This document shows positions 1 to 7,652 of a stretch of DNA of 8,924 nucleotides, piece by piece. Position numbers and translations under genes: made by a program. The DNA is taken from the NCBI GenBank assembly GCA_934393555.1, contig CAKRQP010000097.1, forward strand, positions 1 through 8,924, given 5' to 3'. Source of the stretch: Limivivens sp934393555. Lineage in GTDB: Bacteria; Bacillota; Clostridia; Lachnospirales; Lachnospiraceae. How positions within the stretch are numbered: position 1 is the stretch's first letter; the number at the start of each line of letters is the position of its first letter. The notes under the pieces were generated by a model. That model was not told the origin of the DNA. It did no database searches and saw only the letters and a program-made list of their open reading frames with translations.

Positions 1-1
1 G

Positions 2-883
2 TTACTTAGAACAGCAGGTATCATTTTCGCTCTTTGTATCCTCTGCTTCCCATTCCACCGCCCAGCCGAAGTCACTTTTCTGGATGTGGGGCAGGGAGAT
101 GCGGTTTTTCTCCGCACAGAAACAGGCACTACCTGCCTGATTGACGGCGGCAGCACGACGGTTTCCGATGTGGGGACCTACCGTCTTTTGCCATTTCTGA
201 AATCGAGGGGAGTTTCTTCTCTGGATTATCTCTTTCTTTCGCATATGGATGCCGACCATATCAACGGGGCGGAAGAACTTCTGAAGGATCAGTTCCATGG
301 GATTCCCATCTGCCATCTTTGTCTGTCAGCGCTTCCGGGGGATGAGACCAGGGAACGGCTGGAAAAAGAAGCACGTCTCTTTGGTACAGAACTTTGTTAC
401 ATCAGCCGCGGGACGGTTTTTCGGGAAGAAGGGGCAGAGATCCGCTGCCTTTCTCCTGTGAAAAGTCAGAAAAAGGAAGATGAGAATGCAAATTCGGAGG
501 TTCTTATGGTGGAAATAAGCGGTCTTCGTATTCTTTTTACGGGGGATCTGGGCGAAGAGGGCGAACAGGAGCTTTTGGAAGCAGGAACGGATCTTCGGGC
601 GGCTGTTCTGAAGGTGGGGCATCACGGCTCCCGTTTCTCCACAGGAGAGGCCTTTCTGGAGGCGGTTTCCCCGAACATTGCTGTCATCTCCTGCGGAGAG
701 AACAACCGGTACGGCCACCCCGCCCCGGAAACGGTCAAAAGGCTGGAACAGGCAGGCTGTCGTATTTTTTACACGATGAAAAGCGGTGCGATCACCCTTT
801 ATCCGGCCGACGGAAAAAAGGGGTGGAAATTGGAACAGAAATTCGATAGAATAGAGAGAGGTGATTCATATGAACATTCGTGA
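2..883 (+). CDS. comEC: ComEC/Rec2 competence protein, C-terminal metallo-beta-lactamase domain (5' partial)
   Basis: This is the 3' end of a ComEC-type DNA uptake channel. The frame is open from base 2 with no start needed, so the gene begins upstream of the window; about 293 residues are visible. It opens with a hydrophobic stretch (the end of the last membrane segment) and then enters the metallo-beta-lactamase-like domain at VTFLDVGQGDA. The metal-binding HMDADH motif is encoded at 242-259, a TGDL motif near 540-550, and GHHGS at 617-631. A GHPAPE motif and a final beta-strand region follow. In the family, the membrane part forms the channel that moves single-stranded DNA into the cytoplasm, and this domain is proposed to degrade the non-transported strand. 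The metal ligands appear intact. The stop overlaps the start of the next gene by 14 nt, suggesting translational coupling. The family call is secure; whether this strain is naturally competent cannot be told. Confidence 0.93.
   Translation, partial: LLRTAGIIFALCILCFPFHRPAEVTFLDVGQGDAVFLRTETGTTCLIDGGSTTVSDVGTYRLLPFLKSRGVSSLDYLFLSHMDADHINGAEELLKDQFHGIPICHLCLSALPGDETRERLEKEARLFGTELCYISRGTVFREEGAEIRCLSPVKSQKKEDENANSEVLMVEISGLRILFTGDLGEEGEQELLEAGTDLRAAVLKVGHHGSRFSTGEAFLEAVSPNIAVISCGENNRYGHPAPETVKRLEQAGCRIFYTMKSGAITLYPADGKKGWKLEQKFDRIERGDSYEHS
855..864 (+). promoter_or_regulatory. Ribosome binding site deciding the dgt start
   Basis: An AGAGAGGTGA purine-rich site lies inside the comEC 3' end, with its core about 8 nt before the ATG at 870. 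The alternative GTG start at 861 would lie within this site, so the ATG at 870 is preferred. Confidence 0.65.
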
Positions 884-1877
884 GATGGCAGAACAGCGGG
901 AGGCAGATTATCTCAGCATCTATGCCTCCTTAAGCAGAGAATCCAGAGGAAGAGAGCGGGAAGAGCCGCCCTGCGATATCCGGCCGGTCTATCAGAGAGA
1001 CCGGGACCGGATCCTTCACAGCAAGGCATTCCGGCGGCTGAAGCACAAAACCCAGGTTTTTCTTCTTCCGCAGGGAGATCATTACCGGACGAGGCTTACC
1101 CACACCCTGGAGGTGGCCCAGACGGCCCGGACGATCACCAGGGCGCTGCGGCTCAATGAAGACCTTGCGGAGGCCATTGCCCTTGGTCATGATCTTGGGC
1201 ATACACCCTTCGGCCATGCGGGAGAGGGAGCCTTAAATGAGATCTGCCCCTTAGGCTTTACCCATTACGAGCAGAGCGTCCGCGTAGTGGAGCTTCTGGA
1301 GAAGAAAGGCGAAGGTCTGAATCTGACCTGGGAGGTACGGGACGGCATCCGGAACCACCGGACAGCGGGGCATCCTTCCACGATGGAAGGAAAAGTCGTG
1401 CGGCTTTCCGACAAGATCGCCTATATCAATCATGATATCGATGATGCGGAGCGGGCGGGGATCCTTTCCGAGGCGGAGCTTCCGGAGGCGTTTTGCCGGG
1501 CTTTGGGGAACAGCACCCGGGAACGGCTCAACACCCTGATCCATGATATTGTAAAGAACAGCTATGAAAAACCGGACATTTATATGTCACAGGAGATCGA
1601 AGAGGCCATGCAGGGGCTTCGGAGTTTCCTTTTTGAACACGTATATTACAATCCAGAGGCCAAGCAGGAGGAGCGCAAGGCCCGTGAGATGATCCAGGAG
1701 CTTTACCGGTATTACAACCGCCATGCGGATCGGATGCCGAAGGAATATCTGGAACTGATTTATAAGAAAAACCAGCCTCAGGAACGGGTGGTCTGTGATT
1801 ACATTGCAGGAATGACCGACCAGTATGCGATCGACCGGTTTGCGGAGATCTTTATTCCGAAGGCATGGAGAGGATAG
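870..1877 (+). CDS. dgt: Deoxyguanosinetriphosphate triphosphohydrolase-like HD-domain protein
   Basis: This 335-residue HD-superfamily phosphohydrolase belongs to the dGTPase family, which cleaves dNTPs (classically dGTP) to the deoxynucleoside and tripolyphosphate and so adjusts dNTP pools. An N-terminal RPVYQRDRDRILHSKAFRRL block and the KTQVF segment are typical of the family. The metal-binding HD set is complete: H78 in RLTHTLEV, H107-D108 in ALGHDLGH, and D181 in RLSDKIAY. H111 and H116 (HTPFGH) are also conserved. The length fits the short Gram-positive dGTPase-like group, about 330-340 residues against roughly 500 for the E. coli enzyme. ATG 870 is chosen because of the site at 855-864. 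The gene overlaps comEC by 14 nt and lies 39 nt before dnaG, a pairing common in Clostridia. True substrate preference (dGTP or several dNTPs) cannot be read from the sequence. Confidence 0.93.
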   Translation: MNIREMAEQREADYLSIYASLSRESRGREREEPPCDIRPVYQRDRDRILHSKAFRRLKHKTQVFLLPQGDHYRTRLTHTLEVAQTARTITRALRLNEDLAEAIALGHDLGHTPFGHAGEGALNEICPLGFTHYEQSVRVVELLEKKGEGLNLTWEVRDGIRNHRTAGHPSTMEGKVVRLSDKIAYINHDIDDAERAGILSEAELPEAFCRALGNSTRERLNTLIHDIVKNSYEKPDIYMSQEIEEAMQGLRSFLFEHVYYNPEAKQEERKAREMIQELYRYYNRHADRMPKEYLELIYKKNQPQERVVCDYIAGMTDQYAIDRFAEIFIPKAWRG

Positions 1878-1916
1878 AACTGCTGCGGATGTAACGGAAG
1901 GAGTGTAAAGACAGAT

Positions 1917-3689
1917 ATGTATTATGCAGAAGATGTGATCGAGGAGGTACGGTCAAGAAATGACATTGTCAGCGTCATTTCAGAATATGTAAAACTCCAG
2001 CGGAAGGGAAGCTCCTACTTTGGGCTCTGCCCCTTCCACAACGAGAAATCGCCCTCCTTTTCCGTGAGTCCGGATAAACAGATGTATTACTGTTTTGGCT
2101 GCGGCGCGGGTGGGAACGTATTTACCTTCATTCAGGAATACGAGAATTATTCCTTTCCGGAGGCTTTGAAATTTCTGGCAGAGCGGGCAGGCATTACGCT
2201 TCCGGAAAAAGAATACTCCCAGGAGGAGCGGCAGGCACAGGATCTTCGGACACGGATCCTGAATGTAAATAAAATGGCGGCAAAATACTATTATTACCAG
2301 CTTCGGACCGAGAACGGCCGTCAGGCGATGGAGTATCTCAAAAACAGACGGCTTTCCGATGAGACCATCCGGAGCTTTGGTCTTGGGTATTCCAATAAAT
2401 ACAGCAACGACCTGTATCTTTATCTGAAAAAGCAGAACATTTCCGATGAACTTCTCAGGGAATCCGGTCTGATGAATGTGGATGAGAGAAATGGCATGTA
2501 TGATAAATTCTGGAACCGTGTGATCTTTCCGATCATGGACGTCAATAACCGTGTCATCGGCTTCGGCGGCCGTGTCATGGGGGACGGAAAGCCGAAGTAT
2601 CTGAATTCCCCGGAGACACGGGTTTTCGACAAGAGCCGGAATCTCTACGGTCTGAATGTAGCCAGGACTGCCCGGAAAAAGAACCTGCTGGTCTGCGAGG
2701 GCTATATGGATGTGATCTCCATGCACCAGGCGGGGTTTAAAAATTCGGTGGCATCTCTGGGAACCGCCCTGACGACGCAGCATGCCAGTCTTTTGAAGCG
2801 TTACACGGATGAGGTCATTCTGACCTACGACAGCGACGGAGCCGGCGTGAAGGCGGCACTCCGGGCGATCCCCATGCTGAAGGCGGCAGGGATTTCCACG
2901 AGAGTCCTCCATATGGATCCCTATAAGGATCCGGATGAATTTATCAAGACACTGGGAGCGGAGGCTTTTCAGGAACGGATCGATCAGGCGGAAAACAGCT
3001 TTCTTTTTGAAATCTCCATTCTGGAACGGGATTTTGACATGCGCGATCCGGAAGGAAAAACCGGTTTTTATCAGGCGGCAGCCCGGAAGCTCATGGAATT
3101 TGAACAGGAGCTGGAGAGGGAAAATTATATCCAGGCCGTGGCGGAGCGGTACCGTATCAGCTTTGATTCCCTGCGGAAAATGGTAAACCGGGAAGCCATG
3201 CGCGGAACCGCTCCCAGGCGGGAACGGGAAGAGGTCATCCGGCCTCAGAAAAAGAAGGAAAAAGAGGATGGGAGAAAAACGTCCCAGCGCCTTCTTTTGA
3301 CCTGGCTCATCGAGCAGAAGGGGCTGTATGAAAAGATCAGTGCCTACCTGGCGCCGGAGGACTTTACGGACCCTCTTTACCGGGAAGTGGCGGAAAAGCT
3401 CTTTGAACAGCTAAAGAACGGGGAAGTGAATCCGGCCCGGATCTTAAGCGCTTACGAGGATGCGGAGCAGCAGCGGGAGGTGGCGGCACTTTTCAATGCC
3501 ACGGTACCGGTGGAGACAAAGGCAGAGCTGGAAAAGGCTCTGAATGAGACGCTTCTTCGGGTGCTCCGGGGAAGCATCGAGTACCGGACCGCACATCTGG
3601 ATCCGGCGGATATGGCAGGACTTCAGAAGATCGTGGCGGATAAGAGAAGAGTGGAAGCCATCGGAAGGCTGCACATTTCTCTGGACTGA
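1917..3689 (+). CDS. dnaG: DNA primase
   Basis: The product synthesises the RNA primers for chromosome replication and acts at the fork with the DnaB helicase. The 590-residue length is normal for bacterial DnaG. The N-terminal CHC2 zinc finger is complete (C38, H41, C59, C62). The central RNA polymerase domain carries the IGFGGR motif, and the TOPRIM domain has its metal-binding acidic residues at E261 (CEGYMD) and D305/D307 (TYDSDGAG). A basic linker rich in K/R/E (about residues 425-455) leads to a C-terminal helicase-binding region (about 460-590). A GGAAGGAG site precedes the ATG at 1917. The gene follows dgt closely and reads toward trmK. In most Firmicutes rpoD follows directly; here it does not. 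Nothing in the protein looks degraded. Confidence 0.98.
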   Translation: MYYAEDVIEEVRSRNDIVSVISEYVKLQRKGSSYFGLCPFHNEKSPSFSVSPDKQMYYCFGCGAGGNVFTFIQEYENYSFPEALKFLAERAGITLPEKEYSQEERQAQDLRTRILNVNKMAAKYYYYQLRTENGRQAMEYLKNRRLSDETIRSFGLGYSNKYSNDLYLYLKKQNISDELLRESGLMNVDERNGMYDKFWNRVIFPIMDVNNRVIGFGGRVMGDGKPKYLNSPETRVFDKSRNLYGLNVARTARKKNLLVCEGYMDVISMHQAGFKNSVASLGTALTTQHASLLKRYTDEVILTYDSDGAGVKAALRAIPMLKAAGISTRVLHMDPYKDPDEFIKTLGAEAFQERIDQAENSFLFEISILERDFDMRDPEGKTGFYQAAARKLMEFEQELERENYIQAVAERYRISFDSLRKMVNREAMRGTAPRREREEVIRPQKKKEKEDGRKTSQRLLLTWLIEQKGLYEKISAYLAPEDFTDPLYREVAEKLFEQLKNGEVNPARILSAYEDAEQQREVAALFNATVPVETKAELEKALNETLLRVLRGSIEYRTAHLDPADMAGLQKIVADKRRVEAIGRLHISLD

Positions 3690-3774
3690 GGGAAGACTTA
3701 TCAGGGAAATATGGCAGGGAAGACTGGATGGAGCCGGAAGTAAAAGAGTTTTAGAATAAAGGAGAATACGATTC

Positions 3775-4467
3775 GTGCAGTTATCACAGCGTTTACTGGC
3801 AGTGGCCGATCTGGCTTCTGCCGGCCATTGTCTGGCGGATGTAGGTACAGACCATGGATACATACCGATTTATTTGATGGAAAAAGGAAAATATGAGAGA
3901 GCCATTGCCATGGATGTAAAAAAGGGGCCTCTTCTCCGGGCAGAGGAAAACCGGAGGATCCATGGCTTTGAGGAGCGGATGGAGCTTCGTTTAAGCGATG
4001 GTGTCCAGGCTCTGAAGGATGGTGAGGCAGATACGGTAGTCATTGCAGGCATGGGCGGCGGTCTGGTGATCCATATCCTGACAGAAGGGGAAAAAGTGCT
4101 CCGGAGCGTGGAGACACTGGTACTCCAGCCGCAGTCGGAATTCGGCCGTGTCCGGGATTTCCTGGAGAAAAAGGAATATCGCATCGAAGAGGAACATATG
4201 CTTTGTGAAGATGGCAAATATTATGCCATGATGCGGGTGAAGCATGGAAAAATGGCTCCATTGACGGAGGTGGAAAAGAAATACGGTCCGGTGCTTTTGC
4301 AGAAGAAAGATCCGGTCCTGAAAGAATTTCTGGAAAGAGAAGAGAGGAAGTTTGAGGAGATCCGGGAGCACCTTGGAGTGATGGAGGGAGAGAAGTCGGC
4401 TCTCCGGAAAAAAGAAGTGGAAAAGGAACTGGAAGACATTCGTGCAGCGAAAGAAAGGTTGGACTGA
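3775..4467 (+). CDS. trmK: tRNA (adenine(22)-N(1))-methyltransferase
   Basis: This 230-residue class I SAM-dependent methyltransferase belongs to the TrmK (YqfN) family, which methylates N1 of A22 in bacterial tRNAs. The SAM-binding motif is DVGTDHGY at residues 22-29. The catalytic-region motif IAGMGGG lies around residues 90-96, followed by the family block LQPQSE and the CEDGKYYAMM segment. A charged helical C-terminal tail (about 160-230) fits the coiled-coil extension of the family. The start is a GTG at 3775, preceded by AAAGGAGA about 10 nt upstream; no nearby ATG fits the family N-terminus. The next gene begins 3 nt after its stop. In many Firmicutes trmK lies after rpoD and before a nif3-like gene; both neighbours are missing here. 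Confidence 0.94.
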   Translation: MQLSQRLLAVADLASAGHCLADVGTDHGYIPIYLMEKGKYERAIAMDVKKGPLLRAEENRRIHGFEERMELRLSDGVQALKDGEADTVVIAGMGGGLVIHILTEGEKVLRSVETLVLQPQSEFGRVRDFLEKKEYRIEEEHMLCEDGKYYAMMRVKHGKMAPLTEVEKKYGPVLLQKKDPVLKEFLEREERKFEEIREHLGVMEGEKSALRKKEVEKELEDIRAAKERLD

Positions 4468-4470
4468 AAA

Positions 4471-6138
4471 ATGGATGAAACAAAACTGACAGTTACCATA
4501 GAAGGAAAAGAATACACTTACGAAAAGGGAACTCCCTACCGCAGGATCGCAGAGGATTTCAAAAACTCCAGAGCCCATGATATCGTGCTGGTGACCGTGG
4601 ACGGACGGCTCCGGGAGCTTCATCACACCCTGAAAAAGGACTGCGTGCTTGATTTTGTGACCACAGCGGATAAGATCGGTGACAACGCCTACCGCCGGAG
4701 CATGCTTCTCATGATGCTGAAAGCGGTTTATCATACAGCCGGTCATGAAAACGTGGAGCATGTCCGGGTCCAGTTTGCCGTGGGAAACGGTCTTTACTGT
4801 ACGATTTCCGGAAAGGTGGAACCGGATGCGGCTTTTCTGAAAAAAGTGGAAGAGAAAATGCACGAACTGGTCAGGCGTGCCATTCCCCTGGAGAAGAAAA
4901 ATATCCAGACGGACGAGGCTATCGCTCTTTTTGGTCAGTATGGCATGAAAGACAAGGAAAAGCTCTTCCATTACCGGAGAGTTTCCCGGGTGAATATCTA
5001 TAACCTGGATGGTTTTGAGGATTATTATTATGGATACATGGTGCCGGATACCGGATATCTCCGCTATTTCAGGCTTCAGCCCTTTGATGAAGGCTTTGTC
5101 CTGGAGTTCCCGGACCGGAAACAGCCGGAGACCATCGGTGAATTCCGGCCGCAGCCAAAGCTTTTTGACGTGCAGAAGGAAACCCTTCACTGGAGCCGGC
5201 TTCTTGGCATCACAACCGTCGGGGATATGAATGATTACTTTGTTAAAAAGGATGCAGGAGAGCTGATCCTGACGCAGGAGGCTTATCAGGAAGGGAAGAT
5301 TGCCGAGATCGCAGCGGAGATCGCAGCAAATCCGAAAAAGAAGCTTGTGATGATCGCCGGCCCGTCTTCCTCCGGAAAGACCACGTTTTCTCACCGCCTT
5401 TCCATTCAGCTGGCAGCCCACGGACTGAAACCGCATCCCATTCCTGTGGATGATTATTTCAAAAACAGAGAAGAAACGCCGAAGGATGAGAATGGAAACT
5501 ACAATTTTGAGTGTCTGGAAGCCATTGATACGGAGCTTTTCAATCACGATATGAACGCTTTGCTTCGCGGGGAACGGGTGGAAATGCCAAGCTTTAACTT
5601 TGTCACCGGAAAACGGGAATACAGAGGGAAGATCCGTCAGCTGGGAGAAAATGACATTCTGGTCATTGAGGGTATCCACTGTCTCAACGATGCATTGAGC
5701 TATTCTCTTCCTAAAGAGAATAAATTTAAGATCTACATCAGTGCGCTGACATCGCTGAATATTGATGAACATAACCGGATCCCTACCACAGACGGACGGC
5801 TGATCCGCCGGATCGTCCGGGATGCCAGAACAAGAGGAACCTCGGCAAAACAGACCATTGCCATGTGGCCTTCTGTGCGAAGGGGAGAGGAAAATTACAT
5901 TTTCCCTTATCAGGAGGATGCGGATGTGATGTTCAATTCTGCCCTGATCTATGAACTGGCAGTTCTGAAAATGTACGCGGAGCCGCTGCTTTTCGGCATT
6001 GGAAAGGACGAGCCGGAATATCAGGAGGCAAAACGCCTGCTGAAATTCCTGGATTACTTTGTAGGCATTCCGAACGACAGCGTACCGGTCAATTCCCTTT
6101 TAAGAGAGTTTATCGGAGGCGGCTGCTTCAACGTATAA
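4471..6138 (+). CDS. udk: Uridine/nucleoside kinase with N-terminal TGS and SAD-like domains
   Basis: This 555-residue protein joins an RNA-synthetase-like N-terminal half to a phosphoribulokinase/uridine kinase C-terminal half. Residues 1-60 resemble a TGS domain. About residues 65-230 resemble the second additional domain of threonyl-tRNA synthetase, but the metal-binding HSxxH motif of the editing enzyme is replaced by RRSMLLMM (residues 75-82). The kinase has a Walker A motif GPSSSGKTT at residues 297-305, a VDDYF substrate-binding motif, NFVTGKR, and VIEGIH near residue 400. By family the kinase phosphorylates uridine and/or cytidine in pyrimidine salvage; the exact substrate is uncertain, so the gene symbol is tentative. 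The gene starts 3 nt after trmK and is closed by a strong terminator. A convergent pyrimidine biosynthesis operon lies on the other side of that terminator. Confidence 0.9.
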   Translation: MDETKLTVTIEGKEYTYEKGTPYRRIAEDFKNSRAHDIVLVTVDGRLRELHHTLKKDCVLDFVTTADKIGDNAYRRSMLLMMLKAVYHTAGHENVEHVRVQFAVGNGLYCTISGKVEPDAAFLKKVEEKMHELVRRAIPLEKKNIQTDEAIALFGQYGMKDKEKLFHYRRVSRVNIYNLDGFEDYYYGYMVPDTGYLRYFRLQPFDEGFVLEFPDRKQPETIGEFRPQPKLFDVQKETLHWSRLLGITTVGDMNDYFVKKDAGELILTQEAYQEGKIAEIAAEIAANPKKKLVMIAGPSSSGKTTFSHRLSIQLAAHGLKPHPIPVDDYFKNREETPKDENGNYNFECLEAIDTELFNHDMNALLRGERVEMPSFNFVTGKREYRGKIRQLGENDILVIEGIHCLNDALSYSLPKENKFKIYISALTSLNIDEHNRIPTTDGRLIRRIVRDARTRGTSAKQTIAMWPSVRRGEENYIFPYQEDADVMFNSALIYELAVLKMYAEPLLFGIGKDEPEYQEAKRLLKFLDYFVGIPNDSVPVNSLLREFIGGGCFNV

Positions 6139-6147
6139 AAAGACAGG

Positions 6148-6200
6148 AAAATGCCGGTCAGGCAGAGGTCTTGAAAAACCTCGCCCGGCCGGCATTTTTT
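6148..6200. terminator. Bidirectional rho-independent terminator between nucleoside kinase and pyrI
   Basis: The arm starting AAAATGCCGG pairs with CCGGCATTTT, and the stem continues inward through GGC and GAGGT with a wobble, one mismatch and one bulge, closing on a CTTGAAAA-type loop. It ends in a T-run at 6195-6200 on the plus strand. The A-run at 6148-6151 supplies the T-run for the minus strand, so the same hairpin can end both the kinase operon and pyrBI. Confidence 0.9.
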
Positions 6201-6208
6201 CTATGAGA

Positions 6209-6646
6209 TCATTTCTTTCTGGAATGACGGTATTTCTCTTCGCAGTACTGGCAGCGGTAGATCTCTTTTTCTTCATCTGCCAGGAAGAAGACCTGATCCA
6301 GACCCTGCTCGATGGATGTGATACAGCGGGGATTCTTGCAGCGGATCACGTTGGTGATCTTTTTCGGAAGGGAGAGCGGTTTCTTCTCTACGATCTTGCC
6401 GTCACGGACAATGTTGACGGTAATGCTGTGATCGATGAAGCCCAGAACATCCAGATCCAGCATTTCGGGAGAACATTCCACTTTAATGATATCCTTTTTG
6501 CCCATCTTATCGCTGCGGGCATTCTTGATGATGGCTACGCAGCAGTCCAGCTGATCCAGCTTCAGATAACGATAGATCTCCATGCTTTTTCCTGCCTGGA
6601 TGTGATCCAGGACAAAACCTTCACTTAACTGTCCTACACTTAACAT
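6209..6646 (-). CDS. pyrI: Aspartate carbamoyltransferase regulatory chain
   Basis: This 145-residue chain binds allosteric nucleotides and assembles with the PyrB catalytic trimers into the ATCase holoenzyme of de novo pyrimidine synthesis. The N-terminal allosteric domain includes VLDHIQAGKSM near residues 12-22, typical of nucleotide-binding PyrI. The C-terminal zinc domain keeps all four ligands: C103 and C108 (CKNPRC), C132 and C135 (CQYC). Length is close to that of other PyrI proteins. The start ATG at 6646 overlaps the pyrB stop by 7 nt (ATGTTAA) and has a GGAGG site a few bases upstream inside pyrB, which indicates translational coupling and balanced subunit production. No further pyr gene follows; the terminator begins just past the stop. 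Confidence 0.96.
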   Translation of the reverse strand: MLSVGQLSEGFVLDHIQAGKSMEIYRYLKLDQLDCCVAIIKNARSDKMGKKDIIKVECSPEMLDLDVLGFIDHSITVNIVRDGKIVEKKPLSLPKKITNVIRCKNPRCITSIEQGLDQVFFLADEEKEIYRCQYCEEKYRHSRKK

Positions 6647-7560
6647 ACTTTTACCTCCAGAAGAGTCAGAATCAATGCCATACGGACGTAAACACCGTAC
6701 TGTACCTGTTTAAAATAAACGGCTCTGGGATCATCGTCCACTTCCACAGAGATCTCATTGACACGGGGAAGAGGATGAAGGATCAGCATATCAGAGGGCG
6801 CCAGATCCAGCTTTGCTTTGTCCAGGATGTAGAAATCCTTCATGCGTACATAGTCTTCTTCATTGAAGAAACGTTCTTTCTGTACACGGGTCATGTAAAG
6901 AACGTCAAGCTCCGGCAGAGCATCCTCCAGCCGGACTTCTTCTTTGTACTCAATGTGATTCTTATCCAGAACATCCTCACGGATATAGCTGGGAAGACGA
7001 AGCTCTTCCGGAGAGATCAGCACAAAACGGATGCCGGTGTAACGGACCAGTGCGTTGATAAGAGAATGAACGGTACGGCCGAACTTCAGATCACCGCAAA
7101 GACCGATGGTCAGATTGTTGAGACGGCCCTTTAAGGAACGGATCGTCATCAGGTCGGTCAATGTCTGGGTGGGATGCTGGTGACCGCCGTCGCCGGCATT
7201 GATCACCGGGATCCGGGACTTGGAAGCGGCTACCATAGGAGCACCCTCCTTGGGATGACGCATGGCAACGATGTCAGCATAACAGGAAACAACGCGGATG
7301 GTATCGGCCACGCTCTCTCCCTTGGAGGCGGAACTGGAATCGGCCGAAGAAAAACCAAGTACAGACCCCCCGAGGTTGAGCATTGCTGCTTCAAAACTTA
7401 AGCGGGTTCGTGTGCTTGGTTCATAGAAAAGAGTAGCGATCTTTTTACCATCACAGGCATGTGCGTATTTCTTTGGATTCATTTCAATGTCTTTTGCCAG
7501 GTCGAGGACTTTTTCCAGCTCTTCCACGGAAAAGTCCAGGGGACTCATTAAATGTCTCAT
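6640..7560 (-). CDS. pyrB: Aspartate carbamoyltransferase catalytic chain
   Basis: The product condenses carbamoyl phosphate with aspartate to N-carbamoyl-aspartate, the committed step of de novo UMP synthesis. At 306 residues it has the usual catalytic-chain length. The carbamoyl-phosphate loop is FYEPSTRTR (STRTR at residues 49-53), the mobile loop lysine sits in SSASKGES (K80), HPTQTLTDL begins at residue 129, and LHPLPR is at 261-266. The start is ATG 7560, supported by AAAGGAGA at 7566-7573 and by the family N-terminus (MRHLMSPLDF). Longer in-frame starts at 7620 and 7644 are unlikely: the first overlaps the -10 box and the second lies upstream of the transcription start. The gene is read from its own promoter and overlaps pyrI. 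Only the two ATCase genes are in this operon. Confidence 0.97.
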   Translation of the reverse strand: MRHLMSPLDFSVEELEKVLDLAKDIEMNPKKYAHACDGKKIATLFYEPSTRTRLSFEAAMLNLGGSVLGFSSADSSSASKGESVADTIRVVSCYADIVAMRHPKEGAPMVAASKSRIPVINAGDGGHQHPTQTLTDLMTIRSLKGRLNNLTIGLCGDLKFGRTVHSLINALVRYTGIRFVLISPEELRLPSYIREDVLDKNHIEYKEEVRLEDALPELDVLYMTRVQKERFFNEEDYVRMKDFYILDKAKLDLAPSDMLILHPLPRVNEISVEVDDDPRAVYFKQVQYGVYVRMALILTLLEVKVC

Positions 7561-7565
7561 AGATA

Positions 7566-7573
7566 TCTCCTTT
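7566..7573 (-). promoter_or_regulatory. Ribosome binding site deciding the pyrB start
   Basis: AAAGGAGA on the minus strand lies 5 nt before the ATG at 7560. It selects that start over upstream in-frame ATG codons that lack such a site. Confidence 0.8.
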
Positions 7574-7584
7574 GCTGTTTTGAC

Positions 7585-7603
7585 TCCGGGCACTACGCCC
7601 GGA
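7585..7603 (-). promoter_or_regulatory. Hairpin in the pyrB 5' leader
   Basis: A perfect 7-bp inverted repeat (TCCGGGC / GCCCGGA) with a 5-nt loop lies in the roughly 50-nt untranslated leader, a few bases after the expected transcript 5' end and about 12 nt before the ribosome binding site. There is no T-run after it on the minus strand, so it is not a terminator for pyrB. It could stabilise the mRNA 5' end or be a protein or ligand target. No PyrR-type anti-antiterminator consensus was recognised. Function unknown. Confidence 0.6.
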
Positions 7604-7615
7604 TGCGTTTTTACT

Positions 7616-7644
7616 ATCATATACCAAAGGGAAAAGAATTTCAA
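7616..7644 (-). promoter_or_regulatory. Sigma-A-type promoter of pyrBI
   Basis: On the minus strand, -35 TTGAAA (7644-7639) and -10 TATGAT (7621-7616) are separated by exactly 17 nt. The transcription start is expected near 7609, giving a leader of about 50 nt. Confidence 0.85.
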
Positions 7645-7652
7645 GAATTGTT

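Noticed and set aside
1980..2912. 310-codon minus-strand open frame
   Set aside because: It is antisense to the zinc finger and TOPRIM parts of dnaG, which are fully conserved; no domain recognised and no ribosome binding site evident.
3991..5772. 593-codon open frame on the minus strand
   Set aside because: It lies antisense to trmK and the nucleoside kinase, both with clear family motifs. Its translation is low-complexity in H, F and L, with no recognisable domain; a codon-bias shadow.
7585..7612. Plus-strand rho-independent terminator (7-bp stem then TTTTT at 7608-7612)
   Set aside because: The T-run is 4 nt from the stem and there is no plus-strand gene upstream for it to terminate; the pyrB leader reading is simpler.
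7561..7644. N-terminal extension of PyrB from in-frame ATGs at 7644 or 7620
   Set aside because: The 7620 ATG overlaps the -10 box and 7644 is upstream of the transcription start. A strong ribosome binding site fits 7560, as does the family N-terminus.
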